Shown here: positions 8,402 through 17,522 of the stretch, one piece after another | Position numbering within the stretch: the stretch's first letter is position 1 | Layout: each line of letters starts with the position of its first letter | Origin: Bacillota bacterium | GTDB lineage: Bacteria > Bacillota > Clostridia > Oscillospirales > Acutalibacteraceae | Direction: 5' to 3' | DNA length: 64,000 nt | NCBI GenBank assembly: GCA_023416955.1 | Contig: JAEZGM010000046.1 | Coordinates: 1 to 64,000, forward strand | The notes under the pieces: generated by a model | Seen by the model: the letters and a program-made list of their open reading frames with translations, nothing else | Database searches by the model: none | Told to the model about the DNA's origin: nothing | Translations under genes and position numbers: made by a program

Positions 8402-9207
8402 GCTTTTCTCCTTTTCAGTATGGAATTTTTAAAGATCAGAATAAGAATCAAAACGATCACTCCGCACAGTACGATGGTGCCGCCCGGCTTAAGACCCGCG
8501 TAATACGAGAGTATAAGACCGGAGACGGTGAACAGAACCGCAAAGCCGACGGCCCACAAAACGGTGTTCCGGTAGCTTTTGGCAATCTGCATTGCGCAGG
8601 CAACCGGAATAACGATCAGCGAAGAAACGATCAGCGCGCCGACCGACCGCGCCGCAACTGAAACCGTCACCGCGGTCAGAACAGTAAAAATAAAATTGAC
8701 CAGCCTCACGGGAACCCCCGCCAGCCGGGCTGCCTGCTCGTCAAATGCGATGAAGAACAGCTCCTTATAAAGCAACAGAAAGGTAATCAGGACGATTAGG
8801 CTGATCGCGATTACCAGCTTCAGCTCAAAGTCGCTGATCGCGACAATACTGCCGAACAGAAAGCTGTTAAAGCTCTGTGCGTTGGGTACAAATCCGGAAA
8901 GCACGCCGGCCAGACCGATGCCGGCCGACATGATGACTGCAATGGATATTTCCGAGTATTGTGGAATCCTTTTGCGGATTGCTTCCATACCCAGAGCGGC
9001 AAGAGTACACGCCACAACGGAGCCGAGAATGGGGTTGAAGCCGAAGATAAGACCAATTGCAACGCCAGCCAGCGAAGTATGAGACAACGCGTCGCCGACC
9101 ATGGAAAGGCGTTTAAGCACGACAATAATGCCGACGCAAGGGATGATAACCGCCAGCAAAATGCCGACCAGAAACGCCCTTTGCATAAATTCATATTGCA
9201 GTATCAT
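8395..9207 (-). CDS. znuB: Zinc ABC transporter permease
   Basis: Integral membrane subunit of the ABC-3 (ZnuB/MntB) family, about 270 residues with eight or so hydrophobic helices. The family signature VGDALSHTSLAGVAIG appears in the first third. It carries metal released by ZnuA across the membrane, powered by ZnuC. The frame is open for 25 codons more, but the ATG at 9207 has GGGAGG in front and overlaps the znuC end by only 17 bp. The downstream gene overlaps its stop by 7 bp. Confidence 0.94.
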   Translation of the reverse strand: MILQYEFMQRAFLVGILLAVIIPCVGIIVVLKRLSMVGDALSHTSLAGVAIGLIFGFNPILGSVVACTLAALGMEAIRKRIPQYSEISIAVIMSAGIGLAGVLSGFVPNAQSFNSFLFGSIVAISDFELKLVIAISLIVLITFLLLYKELFFIAFDEQAARLAGVPVRLVNFIFTVLTAVTVSVAARSVGALIVSSLIVIPVACAMQIAKSYRNTVLWAVGFAVLFTVSGLILSYYAGLKPGGTIVLCGVIVLILILIFKNSILKRRKAC

Positions 9208-9877
9208 GTTTTGCTTCCTCCCGAACCTCGTGTCCGTCCATATGCAGAATACGCTTTGCAGACTGCGCAGCGCGCTGCACATCGTGCGTGACCATTACAA
9301 CGGTAATGCCTTCGTCGCGGTTCAGGCGCTCCAGCAGGGTGTAAAGCTCTTCAGCGGCAGCTTCGTCAATTCCCGTTGTCGGCTCGTCCAGCAGCAGAAG
9401 TCTTGGACTTCCCGCCAAAACCCGTGCCAGCATGACGCGCTGTTGCTGCCCGCCGGAAAGTTCCCCGATTAAACGTCCGCCATATTCCTGCATACCGACC
9501 AGCTCCAGCGCGTGCTGTGCCTGCTCCGTATGTTTTTTCTTTGGAAAGCGCAAAAAGCCGATCTGTGAAAACAGATTGGCTTTTACGATTTCTGTTACGG
9601 TTGCCGGGAAACCGGCGGCCAGCGAGGCGCTGTTCTGCGGGATATAGCCGATTTCATGAAGATCCTTCCATTTGGAAAGCTCTGTTCCGAACAGCCGTAT
9701 TGTGCCGGAATCCGGCTTTATAATGCCGAGTATCAGCTTCAGCAGCGTGGATTTCCCCGCGCCGTTGGAGCCAATAATCCCGACATAATCACCATGCTTT
9801 ACCGATAGGCTGATACGGTCAAGCACATTGATTTTATCGTAAGAAAAGCTGATGTTATCAATTTCAATTGCATTCAT
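9191..9877 (-). CDS. znuC: Zinc ABC transporter ATP-binding protein
   Basis: ATPase of the zinc importer, 228 residues. Walker A GSNGAGKST, Q-loop GYIPQNSA, signature LSGGQQQR, Walker B LLLLDEP and the switch VTHD are all present. The start lies 4 bp after the znuA stop and the 3' end overlaps znuB, consistent with a tightly coupled operon. The family also contains manganese transporters; zinc is chosen because of the CobW genes and the operator type. Confidence 0.94.
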   Translation of the reverse strand: MNAIEIDNISFSYDKINVLDRISLSVKHGDYVGIIGSNGAGKSTLLKLILGIIKPDSGTIRLFGTELSKWKDLHEIGYIPQNSASLAAGFPATVTEIVKANLFSQIGFLRFPKKKHTEQAQHALELVGMQEYGGRLIGELSGGQQQRVMLARVLAGSPRLLLLDEPTTGIDEAAAEELYTLLERLNRDEGITVVMVTHDVQRAAQSAKRILHMDGHEVREEAKHDTAI

Positions 9878-9881
9878 TCCG

Positions 9882-10835
9882 TTATTCCAATGCTTCCTTC
9901 AATACTTGTAGATTTTGTTTCATGACGGAAACGTATTCCAATCCTTTTGCCTGGTCTTCATCCGAAAGACCCTCCAGAGGATTGAAGGTCGCCGTTTTTG
10001 CGCCCACCGCTTTTGCAATGGTCTCCGCCACCTTGGGGCTGACCAGCTCTTCAAAGAAGATCGTTTTTACCTGATGTTCTTTAGCAAACTGAATAATTTC
10101 GCTCATGCGAGCCGGGTCCGGTTCGGAGTCGGCGGTCAGGCCTTCAATGGCAACCTGATTCAGGCCGTAAGCTTCACAGAGGTACCCGAACGCCTGATGC
10201 GCAACAATAATATCCTTGCTTTTAAAAGCGGCAGCCGCTGTTTTGTAAGACTGATCAAGCTCGTCAAATTCCGCGGCATATTTTTTGTAGTTGCTTTCGA
10301 AAGTTTCCTTATCTGCCGGGTCGGCTTGTACAAACGCGTTTTTAATATTTTCCAGTTCTTTTTTCGCGTTCTCGGGGCTCAGCCAGACATGGGGATCATA
10401 TTTTGTGGCCTCTTCTCCTTCTTCCGCATGGCCGGCCATCAGGTTAACTCCCTTTGAGGCTTCGACAAGCAGCAGATTTTTGTTTTGGATCGAGCCGGTC
10501 ACTTTATCAATCCAATTTTCCATGGAAGCGCCATTGTAAATCAGAACGTCCGCTTTTTCCAGGTTGACGAGGTCGGTGGTGGCTGGTTCCCAGTCATGCG
10601 GTTCCGTTCCCGCCGGAACAAGGTTGACGAGTTCAACGGAATCACCGCCGATTTTTTTTGCAAAATCGTACATGGCATAGAAGCTGGTGTAAACCTTCAG
10701 CTTTTTCTTTTCGGTTACGGACGAAGTGCCGCTGCTTTGGGCGGAGGAACTCACAGATGCTTTCCCTGAACTGCACCCCAGTAAAAGCCCGCATAGCAGG
10801 ATCGCACTCATGATTCCGGCAAGTAGTTTTTTCAT
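9882..10835 (-). CDS. znuA: Zinc-binding lipoprotein of the ABC importer
   Basis: Extracellular solute-binding lipoprotein (317 residues) of cluster A-I. The signal sequence ends at lipobox LLLGC (about residue 21), followed by a Ser-rich linker and the domain starting KLKVYTSFYAMYDFAKKIGG. Metal-ligand histidines are visible in TEPHDWEP, YDPHVWLSP and IVAHQAFGYL, and FEELVSPKVAETIA supplies the C-terminal acidic ligand region. Only a short acidic HAEEGEE loop stands in for the long His-rich loop of Gram-negative ZnuA. First gene of the operon; its promoter is at 10870-10898. Confidence 0.94.
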   Translation of the reverse strand: MKKLLAGIMSAILLCGLLLGCSSGKASVSSSAQSSGTSSVTEKKKLKVYTSFYAMYDFAKKIGGDSVELVNLVPAGTEPHDWEPATTDLVNLEKADVLIYNGASMENWIDKVTGSIQNKNLLLVEASKGVNLMAGHAEEGEEATKYDPHVWLSPENAKKELENIKNAFVQADPADKETFESNYKKYAAEFDELDQSYKTAAAAFKSKDIIVAHQAFGYLCEAYGLNQVAIEGLTADSEPDPARMSEIIQFAKEHQVKTIFFEELVSPKVAETIAKAVGAKTATFNPLEGLSDEDQAKGLEYVSVMKQNLQVLKEALE

Positions 10836-10851
10836 GTTAAGACTCCTTAGA

Positions 10852-10919
10852 TGCTAATTGTTTGCATTTAATATACATCTTCACAAAAGGGATGTCAATA
10901 CAAATGCTAATTATTTGCA
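10852..10919 (-). promoter_or_regulatory. Zinc-operon promoter flanked by two Zur-like operators
   Basis: The minus strand carries TTGACA (10898-10893), 17 bp, then TATATT (10875-10870), a near-ideal sigma-A promoter. Two near-identical 7-1-7 palindromes flank it: TGCTAATTGTTTGCA (10852-10866, at or just past the start site) and TGCTAATTATTTGCA (10905-10919, upstream of -35), centres 53 bp apart. The 7-1-7 form is that of Fur-family operators. Zur is inferred from the genes controlled; the regulator gene itself is not in the window. Confidence 0.8.
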
Positions 10920-10926
10920 AATAAAA

Positions 10927-10965
10927 GCCACCGCTTTGAAGAGAAAGATACTTCAAAGCGGCGGC
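10927..10965 (-). terminator. Hairpin upstream of the zinc operon
   Basis: Arms 10927-10941 and 10951-10965 pair over 15 bp with one mismatch. Read on the minus strand it is followed by TTTTAT. It likely blocks read-through from the SDR gene into the zinc operon promoter. Confidence 0.65.
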
Positions 10966-11057
10966 AAATTCAACTTTATTCAATTGCAGATCAGCTGATA
11001 TGCTGCTTTATTTAAACTGTTTACTGAACAAAAACCCTATGATATCGCTGATAGCGA

Positions 11058-11094
11058 AAAAGAGCTTCCTGAAAAGATTCAGAAAAGCTCTTTT
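11058..11094 (-). terminator. Terminator after the SDR gene
   Basis: Arms AAAAGAGCTT (11058-11067) and AAGCTCTTTT (11085-11094), with an inner CTGAA/TTCAG stem. On the minus strand the hairpin ends in a TTTTT stretch, 30 bp after the SDR stop codon. It fits a Rho-independent terminator. Confidence 0.75.
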
Positions 11095-11126
11095 ATCATT
11101 ATGGAAGAATGTTAGTGACCGGGCGT

Positions 11127-11903
11127 TTAGACCAATGCGCCGCCACCGTCAACAACAATGAACTGGCCCTGCACATAGCTGGAAGCGTCACTGGAAAGAA
11201 ACAGAACCGTACCGTTCAGCTCGCCTTTTTTACCGGGGCGCCCTGCCGGGTTTGCCGCGTTGTAAGCGTTTAAGAACGCATCCGATTTAAATAAGGTTCC
11301 CGCGGTCATTTCTGACTCAAATAGAGCGGGGCCGATTGCGTTTACCGTGATGCCATACCGGGCATAAGAGCAGGCCATTCCCTTCGTCAGGCCAAGTACA
11401 GCCGATTTTGAGGAATTGTAGGAATGTCTGATAAACATATCGTTCTTATCGGCGATCACGGCGTTGACAGAAGCGATATTTACAATCTTGCCGTAACCTC
11501 TTTCTTTCATATGCGGAATAACATACTTGCCGGTTAAATAGATGCTCTTTACATTCGTATTAAAGGATTTATCCCAATCCTCTTCCGACATGCTGTCCAC
11601 GCCGCCGCGTACTGCGACGCCGGCGTTGTTTAATAAAATGTCAATATAGCCGAAAGTACTTAGTACTGTTTCAATCGCTTCTTTTACGCTTGCTTCCTTT
11701 GTAACATCGCAGGCGACGGCAACGGCTTTACGGCCTAAGCTTTCAATCTGTGCTTTTACCTCTTCCAGCTTTTCAATACGTCTTGCAAGCAAAGCAACGT
11801 CCGCTCCGGACTTTGCATAGGCGAGAGCTGCGTCCGCACCCAGACCGGAGCTTGCTCCGGTTACAACGGCTACTTTTCCGGTTAAATCGAATAAGTTATC
11901 CAT
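11127..11903 (-). CDS. Short-chain dehydrogenase/reductase (SDR)
   Basis: About 258-residue classical SDR that oxidises or reduces an alcohol/ketone pair with NAD(P). The cofactor-binding TGASSGLG lies near residue 15 and NNAG in the middle. The catalytic set is present as Ser (NIASVNA) and YxxxK (YNSSKSA). The C-terminus SSYVQGQFIVVDGGG is typical of gluconate 5-dehydrogenase and FabG-like members; the substrate cannot be read from the sequence. I start at the ATG at 11903, where the AGG is 9 nt away; the ATG at 11912 overlaps that site. It follows the flavoenzyme gene by 69 bp on the same strand, so the two may act in one pathway. Confidence 0.9.
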   Translation of the reverse strand: MDNLFDLTGKVAVVTGASSGLGADAALAYAKSGADVALLARRIEKLEEVKAQIESLGRKAVAVACDVTKEASVKEAIETVLSTFGYIDILLNNAGVAVRGGVDSMSEEDWDKSFNTNVKSIYLTGKYVIPHMKERGYGKIVNIASVNAVIADKNDMFIRHSYNSSKSAVLGLTKGMACSYARYGITVNAIGPALFESEMTAGTLFKSDAFLNAYNAANPAGRPGKKGELNGTVLFLSSDASSYVQGQFIVVDGGGALV

Positions 11904-11972
11904 AATATCCATCCTTTTTAATTTTTTTATATAACTATTATATAAGATTTAATGATGTTTTTCAATGGCCAA

Positions 11973-14786
11973 TTAAATTCGGCCGGTCTCCATGAATGCC
12001 GTACGGTCATAACGTCCTGTCAGCAAATACGGGATAATCTGATCTGTATCCAGTTTTTCCACCAGATTCAGTTTGTGCACGAGCAAACTGTTTTTAGAGT
12101 AGGCTCCGCCGATAATGGTGTTAATCGGAAGCTCTGCCCACGGGTCGTCTATGCTCGATTTCAGATTCAGCGACACAAGGCCGGGTTCCCAGGATTGATA
12201 ATTATATTCGCACTGGTTCATCAGCAAAGCGCCGTTCATGAAGTGTGACACTCCGTTTTCATCCGGTTCGCGGTCGAAATGGAAATAGAATCCGCCGCCG
12301 AATGTCTGTTTGCCTGCCGCGGGGAACTGATAGAGGGCAGCTGTCAGGGGACTGTTATATTCCCCAAGCTTCATCGTTGCGTCTATCAGCTGCGTGCCCC
12401 GTCTGGTCACCTGCGCCGTTACGGTATCGCCGTCTTTGCGGATCACAAATTCCGCGCCCAGTTTTTTCGGAATGCTTCCGTTGTCACGGCCGCACTGTAC
12501 TGCCATTTCAGCACCGGGCCCGCCGAGCACCAGTCCCATGGTATATAGCCCAAGCGACTTGCCGTAGGTTGCGTAAACGCCCAGAATTGCTTCATAGTAA
12601 TCGTCCGCAAAGGAAGGATTGTTTATATGACAGACAGAAAGGGTGACCACCGGCATGGAGAACGGCTTCAGCGGTGGAGGGAGGATTCTTGCGATGGCAG
12701 CGGGATCTGTCAGATAACTGATGTACAGCCCTTCCTGGTTATCCATAAGGGAAACCTTACCGAAATTCGGAATGTCCTCATCCGGAATTTTAAAGCTTGA
12801 TGTTTTCGGTGCTTCCGTAAAGAGGGCGCGCGCAGCTTCATAAGCGGAGCGTACCGCAGGCGCAATCGGGCCGTCCTTGATAGCACTTCCAACAGTTTTT
12901 ACTTCCACGCCGCCGGCTTCCAAATCGGCTGCCAAGGAATTGTCAGGTCTGAAACCGAGGGAAAGAACCACTGCCTCTGCGTCGATGCTCTCTTCCTCGT
13001 GATTTGCTAGATTTTCCAGCAAAACGGAATTTTCCCGAATTTCCTTTAAAGAGTGGCCGAGCAGATACTTTGCGCCATATTTTTTCAAACGTCCGCAGAC
13101 GTCGGCTACATTGGTGTGGTTGGCTTCGGGAGCGGGTTTATCGAGCATGTCGACAATTGTTACCTGATTGCCCTGCTCACACAGAAATTCCGCTGTTTCC
13201 AGTCCTGTAAGTCCCGCGCCGATTACCGTAACTTTCTTTCCCTGCAATGCTGCCTCGCCGGTCAGTACGGATTCTACGGTATAGACATTTTTTCCGTTTA
13301 CTCCGGGGATTTTTCCCGGGATGATGGAGGTGGAACCTGCCGCGAGAATGACTGCGTCCGGGTGGAAGGCCATAATGTTTTCCGCGGTTGCCTCCGTACC
13401 TAGGCGGACTTCCACACCTAGCCGGTCAAATTCATTGCCGTAATAATCGGAGATCCACTGCATGCGGTCCTTTAAAGGCGGTTTCTTCGCAAGATTAATG
13501 GTTCCGCCAAGCTCTTCCTGTCTGTCCATCAATGTTACCTTGACTCCGCGCAGCGCCAGTGTCTGTGCGGCGCACATTCCGGCAGGGCCGGCGCCGACAA
13601 CCACCGCGCTGTGTCCCTTGGTATCGCGGACAAGCTCGCCGTACTTGCGCTCTCTTGCAAACCGCGGATTCAATGCACATTCCGGCGGTAACCCGGCGGC
13701 GTTATACTCGTTCAGGCTTTCAAAGCAGCGCAGGCAGGAAACACATTTGCGCAACTCTTTCTCTCTGCCTTCCTGTACTTTTCTGCCCCATTCTTCATCT
13801 GAAATCCATGAACGGCCCATGGAAACGAAATCGACAATTCCGTCTTCAAGAAATTTTTCGGCAACGGCGGGCTCCCTGATTACGGAAACACCGATTACAG
13901 GAATTTTTACATGGCTCTTAACCGCTGAAATTAAGTCGCGGCGCCACCCCTGCGGGAAGGAAATCGGCTCAATGCAGGTCATGCCGGTTTCGTACAGGCC
14001 GCAGCTGGAATCAATAAAGTCAATTCCTGTTTTCTCCAGCGCCATCGCGATTTTTACGCCGTCCTGAATATGAATATATTCTTCCGTTACACCGGTCTTA
14101 TCGAGGAATTCCTCAACGCTTAACCGGACTCCGATCGGGAAATCGGGGCCGCACTCTTTGCGGATACCCTCAATGATTTCGGTAATCATCCTTAAACGGT
14201 TTTCAAAGCTTCCTCCGTATTCGTCCTCTCTTTTGTTTGTGTAGGGGGAGAGGAATTGCTGCAGCAGGTAACCGTGGGCGGCGTGCAGCTCTACGCCGTC
14301 GCATCCCGCTTTTTGCACCCTTACGGCGCCGTCGATAAACTGCCGGATCAGCTGTTTGACTTCTTCTGTTGTCAGCGCGCGGGTTTCCTGGTTTAGCAAT
14401 TTACAGGGAATTGCCGAAGGGGCGGCAACGGGCTGTCCGCCAAGCAGAGCATTCACAGTTTCACGTCCCGGGTGATGCAGCTGGATAAATATTTTGCTGC
14501 CGTGTTTATGTACCGCTTCCGCAAGCCGCGCGAGCGGTTCAATGTGCCTGTCCTTTGTGACGGACAGCTGCCTCATCAGCCCCGGCCCGGTAACTTCGTT
14601 AATACGCGTAATCTCCGGTATGATCAGCCCGGCTCCGCCGATCGCTCTTGCCTCATAGAAAGCAATCATGTCTTCCGAAGGTGTTCCGTCAAGGTTTGCC
14701 AAACCGCAGCCCATGGGTGACATAACCAGGCGGTTTTTCATCGTGACCTTTCCGATGCTTCCCGCTTCAAATAGTTTGTTATACAT
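11973..14786 (-). CDS. Old Yellow Enzyme-type Fe-S flavoenzyme fused to acetoacetate decarboxylase-like domain
   Basis: 937 residues in three parts. Residues 1 to about 340 are an FMN TIM barrel of the NADH:flavin oxidoreductase/dienoyl-CoA reductase family (MKNRLVMSPMGCGL; HAAHGYLLQQFLSPYTNKR). A 4Fe-4S cysteine cluster follows (CVSCLRCFESL...ECALNP), then FAD/NAD domains (VVVGAGPAGMCAAQ; VTVIGAGLTGLETAEF). Up to here it resembles 2,4-dienoyl-CoA reductase and BaiCD/BaiH enzymes, which normally end near residue 660. Residues about 670-937 instead look like acetoacetate decarboxylase: MPVVTLSVCHIN, and GRDN-GSIPKKLG, where K774 matches the Schiff-base lysine. A PucR-type regulator is divergent. 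The substrate is unknown; an enone/beta-keto acid route is conceivable. Confidence 0.85.
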   Translation of the reverse strand: MYNKLFEAGSIGKVTMKNRLVMSPMGCGLANLDGTPSEDMIAFYEARAIGGAGLIIPEITRINEVTGPGLMRQLSVTKDRHIEPLARLAEAVHKHGSKIFIQLHHPGRETVNALLGGQPVAAPSAIPCKLLNQETRALTTEEVKQLIRQFIDGAVRVQKAGCDGVELHAAHGYLLQQFLSPYTNKREDEYGGSFENRLRMITEIIEGIRKECGPDFPIGVRLSVEEFLDKTGVTEEYIHIQDGVKIAMALEKTGIDFIDSSCGLYETGMTCIEPISFPQGWRRDLISAVKSHVKIPVIGVSVIREPAVAEKFLEDGIVDFVSMGRSWISDEEWGRKVQEGREKELRKCVSCLRCFESLNEYNAAGLPPECALNPRFARERKYGELVRDTKGHSAVVVGAGPAGMCAAQTLALRGVKVTLMDRQEELGGTINLAKKPPLKDRMQWISDYYGNEFDRLGVEVRLGTEATAENIMAFHPDAVILAAGSTSIIPGKIPGVNGKNVYTVESVLTGEAALQGKKVTVIGAGLTGLETAEFLCEQGNQVTIVDMLDKPAPEANHTNVADVCGRLKKYGAKYLLGHSLKEIRENSVLLENLANHEEESIDAEAVVLSLGFRPDNSLAADLEAGGVEVKTVGSAIKDGPIAPAVRSAYEAARALFTEAPKTSSFKIPDEDIPNFGKVSLMDNQEGLYISYLTDPAAIARILPPPLKPFSMPVVTLSVCHINNPSFADDYYEAILGVYATYGKSLGLYTMGLVLGGPGAEMAVQCGRDNGSIPKKLGAEFVIRKDGDTVTAQVTRRGTQLIDATMKLGEYNSPLTAALYQFPAAGKQTFGGGFYFHFDREPDENGVSHFMNGALLMNQCEYNYQSWEPGLVSLNLKSSIDDPWAELPINTIIGGAYSKNSLLVHKLNLVEKLDTDQIIPYLLTGRYDRTAFMETGRI

Positions 14787-14954
14787 TCTTTACCTCCATA
14801 CGTTGTGAAAGAATAATATTTTTTGACGTAATAAGAATACAGAATATAAATAAATTCTACAACGTGTATCATGAATGATATATTTTTATCAATTTGTTTA
14901 TCGTGCACAAAACAAATCAGAATATTGTCTTTAAGTGGGGAAACGAGGATTATT

Positions 14955-16508
14955 ATGATATTTGAAAAAATAGTCAAGAGAATTTCAGAGGAATACAGTA
15001 TCGATATATTATGTCAGGAAAAGGATTCTGAAGTACAGGATGTAGCGTTGATCGATGCTAAACATGACCGCACACTGAAAAATACGCTTTATTTTGGTTA
15101 TGATAAACAAATAAAAAACGCACTTTGTCCCTCACAGTGCATCCTTGCCCGCACGGGCGCAGCGGCCGTTCCGGAAGCTCAGGGCGGCAATGTCGCAATT
15201 GTTGCGGAAGAAGCCTTGTTTCCCATATTTAACACCGTGAAAAATCTGATTGAAGTTACCCGCAGTGAAGGCGTTTTTGAAGAACTAACAGCTCTGGCAG
15301 ACGAAACCATGAGCATTGATGCTGTCATTGACGCTGCTTCCGTAAGGTTAGGTAGCTTTCTGGTATTCTGTGATATGAATTTCAAAATCATTGCCAATTC
15401 AGTTTCCATTCCTGTTCTCGATCCGCTTTGGAAAGAGAACACCGGGAAAGGGTACTGTGATTATGAATTTATAAACGCGGTAAGGGAACTGAATTCCATA
15501 CGCAACGCATCACAGACGACTTCTGCCGTAGAAGTTACCTGTACCCAGTCCCCCTACCGTAAATTGAGCAGCAAGGTTTTTCATAATAAAACACAGATCG
15601 GATTTCTTTTGATGATTGAGGGGGAAAAGCACATTCTTCCTTCCCATTATGAAATGTTAAGTACAATCAGCCACGTGATCAGCTATACCGTCGCCTACTA
15701 CACACCGGATTTATTTGATGAGAACAGCAGCCTTTATCACGAATTATTGTACGACATGCTGATCGGCGCGCCTCCAAAGGATATCACTCCCCGGCTTGCA
15801 GGGCTTACCTTTCCGCCCAAAATGCTGGTGCTGTTTCTGCGCCCCACAAAATATCTGGGGCAGCAGTACATGAAAAACAATGCCTGTAAAAACTTAAAGG
15901 CGAAAATCCCCGGAGCCCATGTCGTTTACCATAAGAATGGTATGGCCGCGGTGATTCCGTGCGAAGAGGATGCGGACTCTTCCAAAAATCTGCCGGAAAT
16001 ATTGGGCAACTTCACCAAAAAGAACTGCGTTCGTATCGGCGTCAGTAATTCCTTTAAAAACATCGAAGGCTTTGTCGGCCACTTTGACCAAGCCTATGCC
16101 GCATTGGAACTGGGGCAGAAGTTAAAAAGCGAAGAAACAGTATGCTTTTATGAGAATTATCAGGTTTTTGATTTGTTGTCCGAAATTAAAAATCCTGAAA
16201 AATTAGGTCGCTACTGCCATCCTGCGCTCGCGCTTCTGCGGCAGTATGACCACGCAAACAATTCCCAACTTTACAAGACATTGTGCGTTTACATTGAAAA
16301 CAAGTGCAATATTAAACAGACTTCTGAAAACCTTTTCATTCACCGCAATTCGCTTGTTTACCGCTTGGACCGTATCACTGAAATATGCGGGCTTGATCTT
16401 TCCGATATCGATACCCTTTTTCTTCTTCGTCTTTCTTTCCTGATCGACCGATATAACGAGCTGAATACCAGCATAGAATGGGGAAAAAAGAGAGGGACTG
16501 CAAAATGA
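14955..16508 (+). CDS. PucR/CdaR-type transcriptional regulator
   Basis: About 517 residues. The C-terminal 60 residues (YIENKCNIKQTSENLFIHRNSLVYRLDRI) are the PucR-type helix-turn-helix (HTH_30), preceded by a GGDEF-like PucR regulatory region (RIGVSNSFKNIEGFVGHFDQAYAALELG). The N-terminal half is a sensor region with no family I can name. The frame is open 28 codons upstream, but ATG 14955 has GAGG 6 nt before it. Divergent from the flavoenzyme fusion across a 168-bp gap, so it probably controls that gene in response to an organic substrate. Confidence 0.87.
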   Translation: MIFEKIVKRISEEYSIDILCQEKDSEVQDVALIDAKHDRTLKNTLYFGYDKQIKNALCPSQCILARTGAAAVPEAQGGNVAIVAEEALFPIFNTVKNLIEVTRSEGVFEELTALADETMSIDAVIDAASVRLGSFLVFCDMNFKIIANSVSIPVLDPLWKENTGKGYCDYEFINAVRELNSIRNASQTTSAVEVTCTQSPYRKLSSKVFHNKTQIGFLLMIEGEKHILPSHYEMLSTISHVISYTVAYYTPDLFDENSSLYHELLYDMLIGAPPKDITPRLAGLTFPPKMLVLFLRPTKYLGQQYMKNNACKNLKAKIPGAHVVYHKNGMAAVIPCEEDADSSKNLPEILGNFTKKNCVRIGVSNSFKNIEGFVGHFDQAYAALELGQKLKSEETVCFYENYQVFDLLSEIKNPEKLGRYCHPALALLRQYDHANNSQLYKTLCVYIENKCNIKQTSENLFIHRNSLVYRLDRITEICGLDLSDIDTLFLLRLSFLIDRYNELNTSIEWGKKRGTAK

Positions 16509-16534
16509 GTTCTCATTCATTTTGCAGCCCCTCT
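16491..16534 (+). terminator. Terminator overlapping the regulator's stop codon
   Basis: 18-nt arms 16491-16508 and 16517-16534 pair with one mismatch around an 8-nt loop. The 5' arm contains the TGA stop of the PucR-type gene. There is no long T tract. Confidence 0.6.
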
Positions 16535-16635
16535 GGGTCCGTACACATTTATTCCCCGCACGGCAGCTTGCTCGGATGGCAAATCGGGAAGTTTGCAGTG
16601 AGAATTCCCACAACATAAATGAAGCTGCCTAACCC

Positions 16636-16728
16636 AGGTAACCGCTGATTAAAGCAATTCTGAAGCCACTCATTCCAGCATTCTCGCGGTTTCGAATTGC
16701 CGTCTCACGACTTAATCATCGTTTACCT
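16636..16728. repeat. Family B 93-bp palindromic repeat, copy 2
   Basis: Begins AGGTAACCGCTGATTA and ends TAATCATCGTTTACCT (14 of 16 complementary), with inner arms GCAATTCTGAAGCC / GGTTTCGAATTGC. Same length and order as 4843-4935. It lies 10 bp from the stop of the following gene, so it could also act as a 3'-end hairpin. Confidence 0.75.
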
Positions 16729-16738
16729 AAGACTTCGA

Positions 16739-17188
16739 TTAAGCAAATAATGTATGCAGCATTACAAATGCTATCAAGGGGCATGCAAAGATAACAATAT
16801 AAATAATGGTTATCCATGGCTGATAATCCACATAAAAGTCTTTGAACGTGCAGTGGTATGGATGCGGAATCAGTACCCAGGCAATTAGGTCAAAAACAGC
16901 CGTTATCCCAAACCAGAGCAAGCCGGTATATAACGCATCCAAGAATGTCAGATCATTGATACCCTTCAGGTACAAAATTGCGGCTATCGTGAATATTACA
17001 ATGTTGTACAGCGGGTGAAAGGGCATGGTCTTGGCATAGCTTTCAATCTTGTTCATCGGAACTCTCTCTTTGCCCATAACACCCATGCCTTTTACCTTCG
17101 CATTGTAAATGGTATGTAATACACCGATGGTTGTTACAATGAAATACGCCAACCAATACCAGAGCATGGAATACCCAAAATTTTTCAT
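16739..17188 (-). CDS. Small membrane protein of unknown function
   Basis: 149 residues with about four hydrophobic helices (YWLAYFIVTTIGVLHTIYN, LYNIVIFTIAAILYL, GLLWFGITAVFDLIAWVLI, WITIIYIVIFACPLIAFVML). The polar loop KGMGVMGKERVPMNKIE follows the first helix. No family is recognised. The ATG has AAGGAG at good spacing. Flanked by a family B repeat on the 3' side and a gene-free stretch on the 5' side, so it appears to be a single-gene transcript. Confidence 0.75.
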   Translation of the reverse strand: MKNFGYSMLWYWLAYFIVTTIGVLHTIYNAKVKGMGVMGKERVPMNKIESYAKTMPFHPLYNIVIFTIAAILYLKGINDLTFLDALYTGLLWFGITAVFDLIAWVLIPHPYHCTFKDFYVDYQPWITIIYIVIFACPLIAFVMLHTLFA

Positions 17189-17475
17189 AGCGATTACTCC
17201 TTACTATGCAATTGCACATTTTAAATGTTTGGTTGAAATTCGCCAGTTGGTTCTGACGTTAATAGGAAGCGGGAGTCGAGCTAATCCATAAGCACTGTAA
17301 AAACAAAGCTTATGGTTTTCTAATATAACAATTAATTTTATTATATTACCAAATATTAGTGATATCAATATTAGAGCAGCACACTTGCGGCGTTTCTTTT
17401 CATAGTGGGAGATTCCTTTGCAATTTCCATTTTTTGTGGCCAGTTCATGCACGGGATCTTTCGTATGACGACAAA
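17189..17475. other. Gene-free AT-rich stretch
   Basis: No credible gene. A hairpin CCATAAGC/GCTTATGG (about 17285-17314) is the only structure seen; the rest is AT-rich and may hold the promoter of the small membrane protein. Confidence 0.35.
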
Positions 17476-17503
17476 AATGGATGTGCCGCCGCGCACATCC
17501 ATT
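17476..17503 (-). terminator. Terminator after the YibE/F gene
   Basis: Perfect 11-bp stem (AATGGATGTGC at 17476-17486 with GCACATCCATT at 17493-17503), 6-nt loop. Read on the minus strand it is followed by TTTTGTCG, 20 bp past the stop codon of the YibE/F-like gene. Confidence 0.8.
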
Positions 17504-17522
17504 CAGTGTAATTATTAAGGGA

